Positions 13,623 to 14,088 of a DNA stretch of 14,088 nucleotides are shown piece by piece (the stretch's first letter is position 1; every line of letters starts with the position of its first letter). Origin of the DNA: CAYSGX01 sp964518215 (GTDB lineage Bacteria; Bacteroidota; Bacteroidia; Chitinophagales; CAIOSU01); assembly GCA_964518215.1 (NCBI GenBank), contig CAZFFP010000084.1:1-14088 (forward strand), written 5' to 3'. Both the position numbers and the translations under genes were made by a program. The notes under the pieces were generated by a model, which had not been told where the DNA came from, did no database searches, and saw nothing but the letters and a program-made list of their open reading frames with translations.

Positions 13623-14088
13623 TGTAAGCACCCCCTTTTTAGGATAGGTCAGAACTTGACATCTGCGGGTTAATAATATTCGAAGTTAAATTATTTACGT
13701 TAACGTGCTGCTCATCATCATCAGAACTGCTGTTGAATGTGGTAAACTCTGGCTGGCATTGGCGCTTGGGGAGTTTTCCACTTTCAATAGCATGGCGATA
13801 GCCAATGGGACTTAAACCATTTAGGGATTGATGCGGATGAAAGGCGTTGTAATCATTCATCCATTCTTCGGTCAGTCCTCTTACCTGTTCAAGATTTTTA
13901 AACAGATAAGCATCAAGAATATCTTCTCTGTATGTTCGGTTGAGGCGTTCTACATAGCCATTCTGCATCGGTTTGCCGGGTTTGATAAATTGAAGTTGTA
14001 TTCCTTGGTCTTTGCAAAATACTTCAAGTGTGTGACTGATAAATTCGGGACCATTATCTACGCGGATAGATTCCGGTTTGCCTTTCTC
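13623..14088 (-). mobile_element. IS3-family insertion sequence, partial (right end)
   Basis: The left border in the window is placed at about 13623 because the sequence there begins TGTAAGCACCCCC followed by T-rich sequence and then GTCAGAACTTGACA, which resembles an IS3-family terminal inverted repeat starting with TG. The transposase reads on the minus strand toward this end, so it is the end downstream of orfB. The other end, orfA and the target duplication are outside the window, so the exact boundary is not confirmed. Confidence 0.75.
13639..14088 (-). CDS. IS3-family transposase OrfB, C-terminal part
   Basis: The frame is open from the window edge to the TAA at 13639-13641, giving the last 149 residues of an rve-type integrase/transposase. 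Counting from the edge, Asp11 lies in R-V-D-N-G-P-E-F and Glu47 in N-G-Y-V-E-R-L-N. They are separated by 35 residues, as in the DD(35)E catalytic triad; the first Asp is beyond the window. The following R-E-D-I-L-D-A-Y and Y-N-x-x-H-P-H-Q-S-L-N-G-L-S-P segments are classic for IS3-family OrfB. The C-terminal tail of about 40 residues is Ser/Asp-rich and longer than in compact members. Nothing in the visible part suggests inactivation. Confidence 0.9.
   Translation of the reverse strand, partial: EKGKPESIRVDNGPEFISHTLEVFCKDQGIQLQFIKPGKPMQNGYVERLNRTYREDILDAYLFKNLEQVRGLTEEWMNDYNAFHPHQSLNGLSPIGYRHAIESGKLPKRQCQPEFTTFNSSSDDDEQHVNVNNLTSNIINPQMSSSDLS

Noticed and set aside
1..14088. CRISPR arrays, tRNA or rRNA genes
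   Set aside because: No regularly spaced repeats and no recognisable tRNA cloverleaf or rRNA sequence were found by reading.

Overview
The window looks like a chromosomal segment of a member of the Bacteroidota, probably an environmental Chitinophagales/Sphingobacteria-type organism. The evidence is moderate-to-low GC, mostly absent Shine-Dalgarno sequences, secreted proteins with short signal peptides ending in A-Q or P-Q, tight Bacteroidota-style operons, a MORN/YwqK-type protein, and the RHS-core signature S-P-Y-V-F-(x)-N-N-P-(x4)-V-D-P-D-G-R. The assignment comes from sequence character only.

Region 1 (about 260-8639) is a compact plus-strand operon for a type II secretion / type IV pilus-like machine. 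After a rho-independent terminator (260-281) and a strong ribosome binding site come, in order: a GspG-like pseudopilin, a short prepilin peptidase, a GspE/PilB ATPase, a GspD/PilQ secretin with three tandem STN-like modules, a PilM-PilN (GspL-like) protein, a PilO/GspM-like protein, a three-module FN3-like lipoprotein, a GspC/PilP-like protein and a secreted MORN-repeat protein with a Lys/Glu-rich tail. Genes overlap by 1-4 nt or lie 1-17 nt apart. No GspF/PilC platform gene and no minor pseudopilin gene lies in the window.

Region 2 (8640-9496) is a small AT-rich island with a TTG-started HEPN-like protein carrying an R-N-x3-H motif. It ends at a second terminator whose stem core is the same as that of the first.

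Region 3 (9497-13542) is the most unusual part. Two adjacent paralogous secreted proteins carry a transglutaminase/papain-like core with identically spaced Cys, His and Glu (C-x25-H-x15-E). The second switches at about residue 427 to the C-terminal signature of RHS-type polymorphic toxins (ending D-P-D-G-R), followed by a 211-residue AT-rich variable tail. A small secreted gene starts 2 nt after it and is a candidate immunity or partner protein. This reads as a polymorphic-toxin cassette grafted onto a non-RHS, transglutaminase-like carrier.

Region 4 (13543-14088) holds a short coding-like remnant and then the right part of an IS3-family insertion sequence on the minus strand, with the last D and E of its DD(35)E triad visible and the element running off the window. 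The tail composition, the remnant and the IS suggest that the toxin end of region 3 is a recombination hot spot. Whether the secretion machine of region 1 exports the proteins of region 3 is unknown; adjacency is the only hint.
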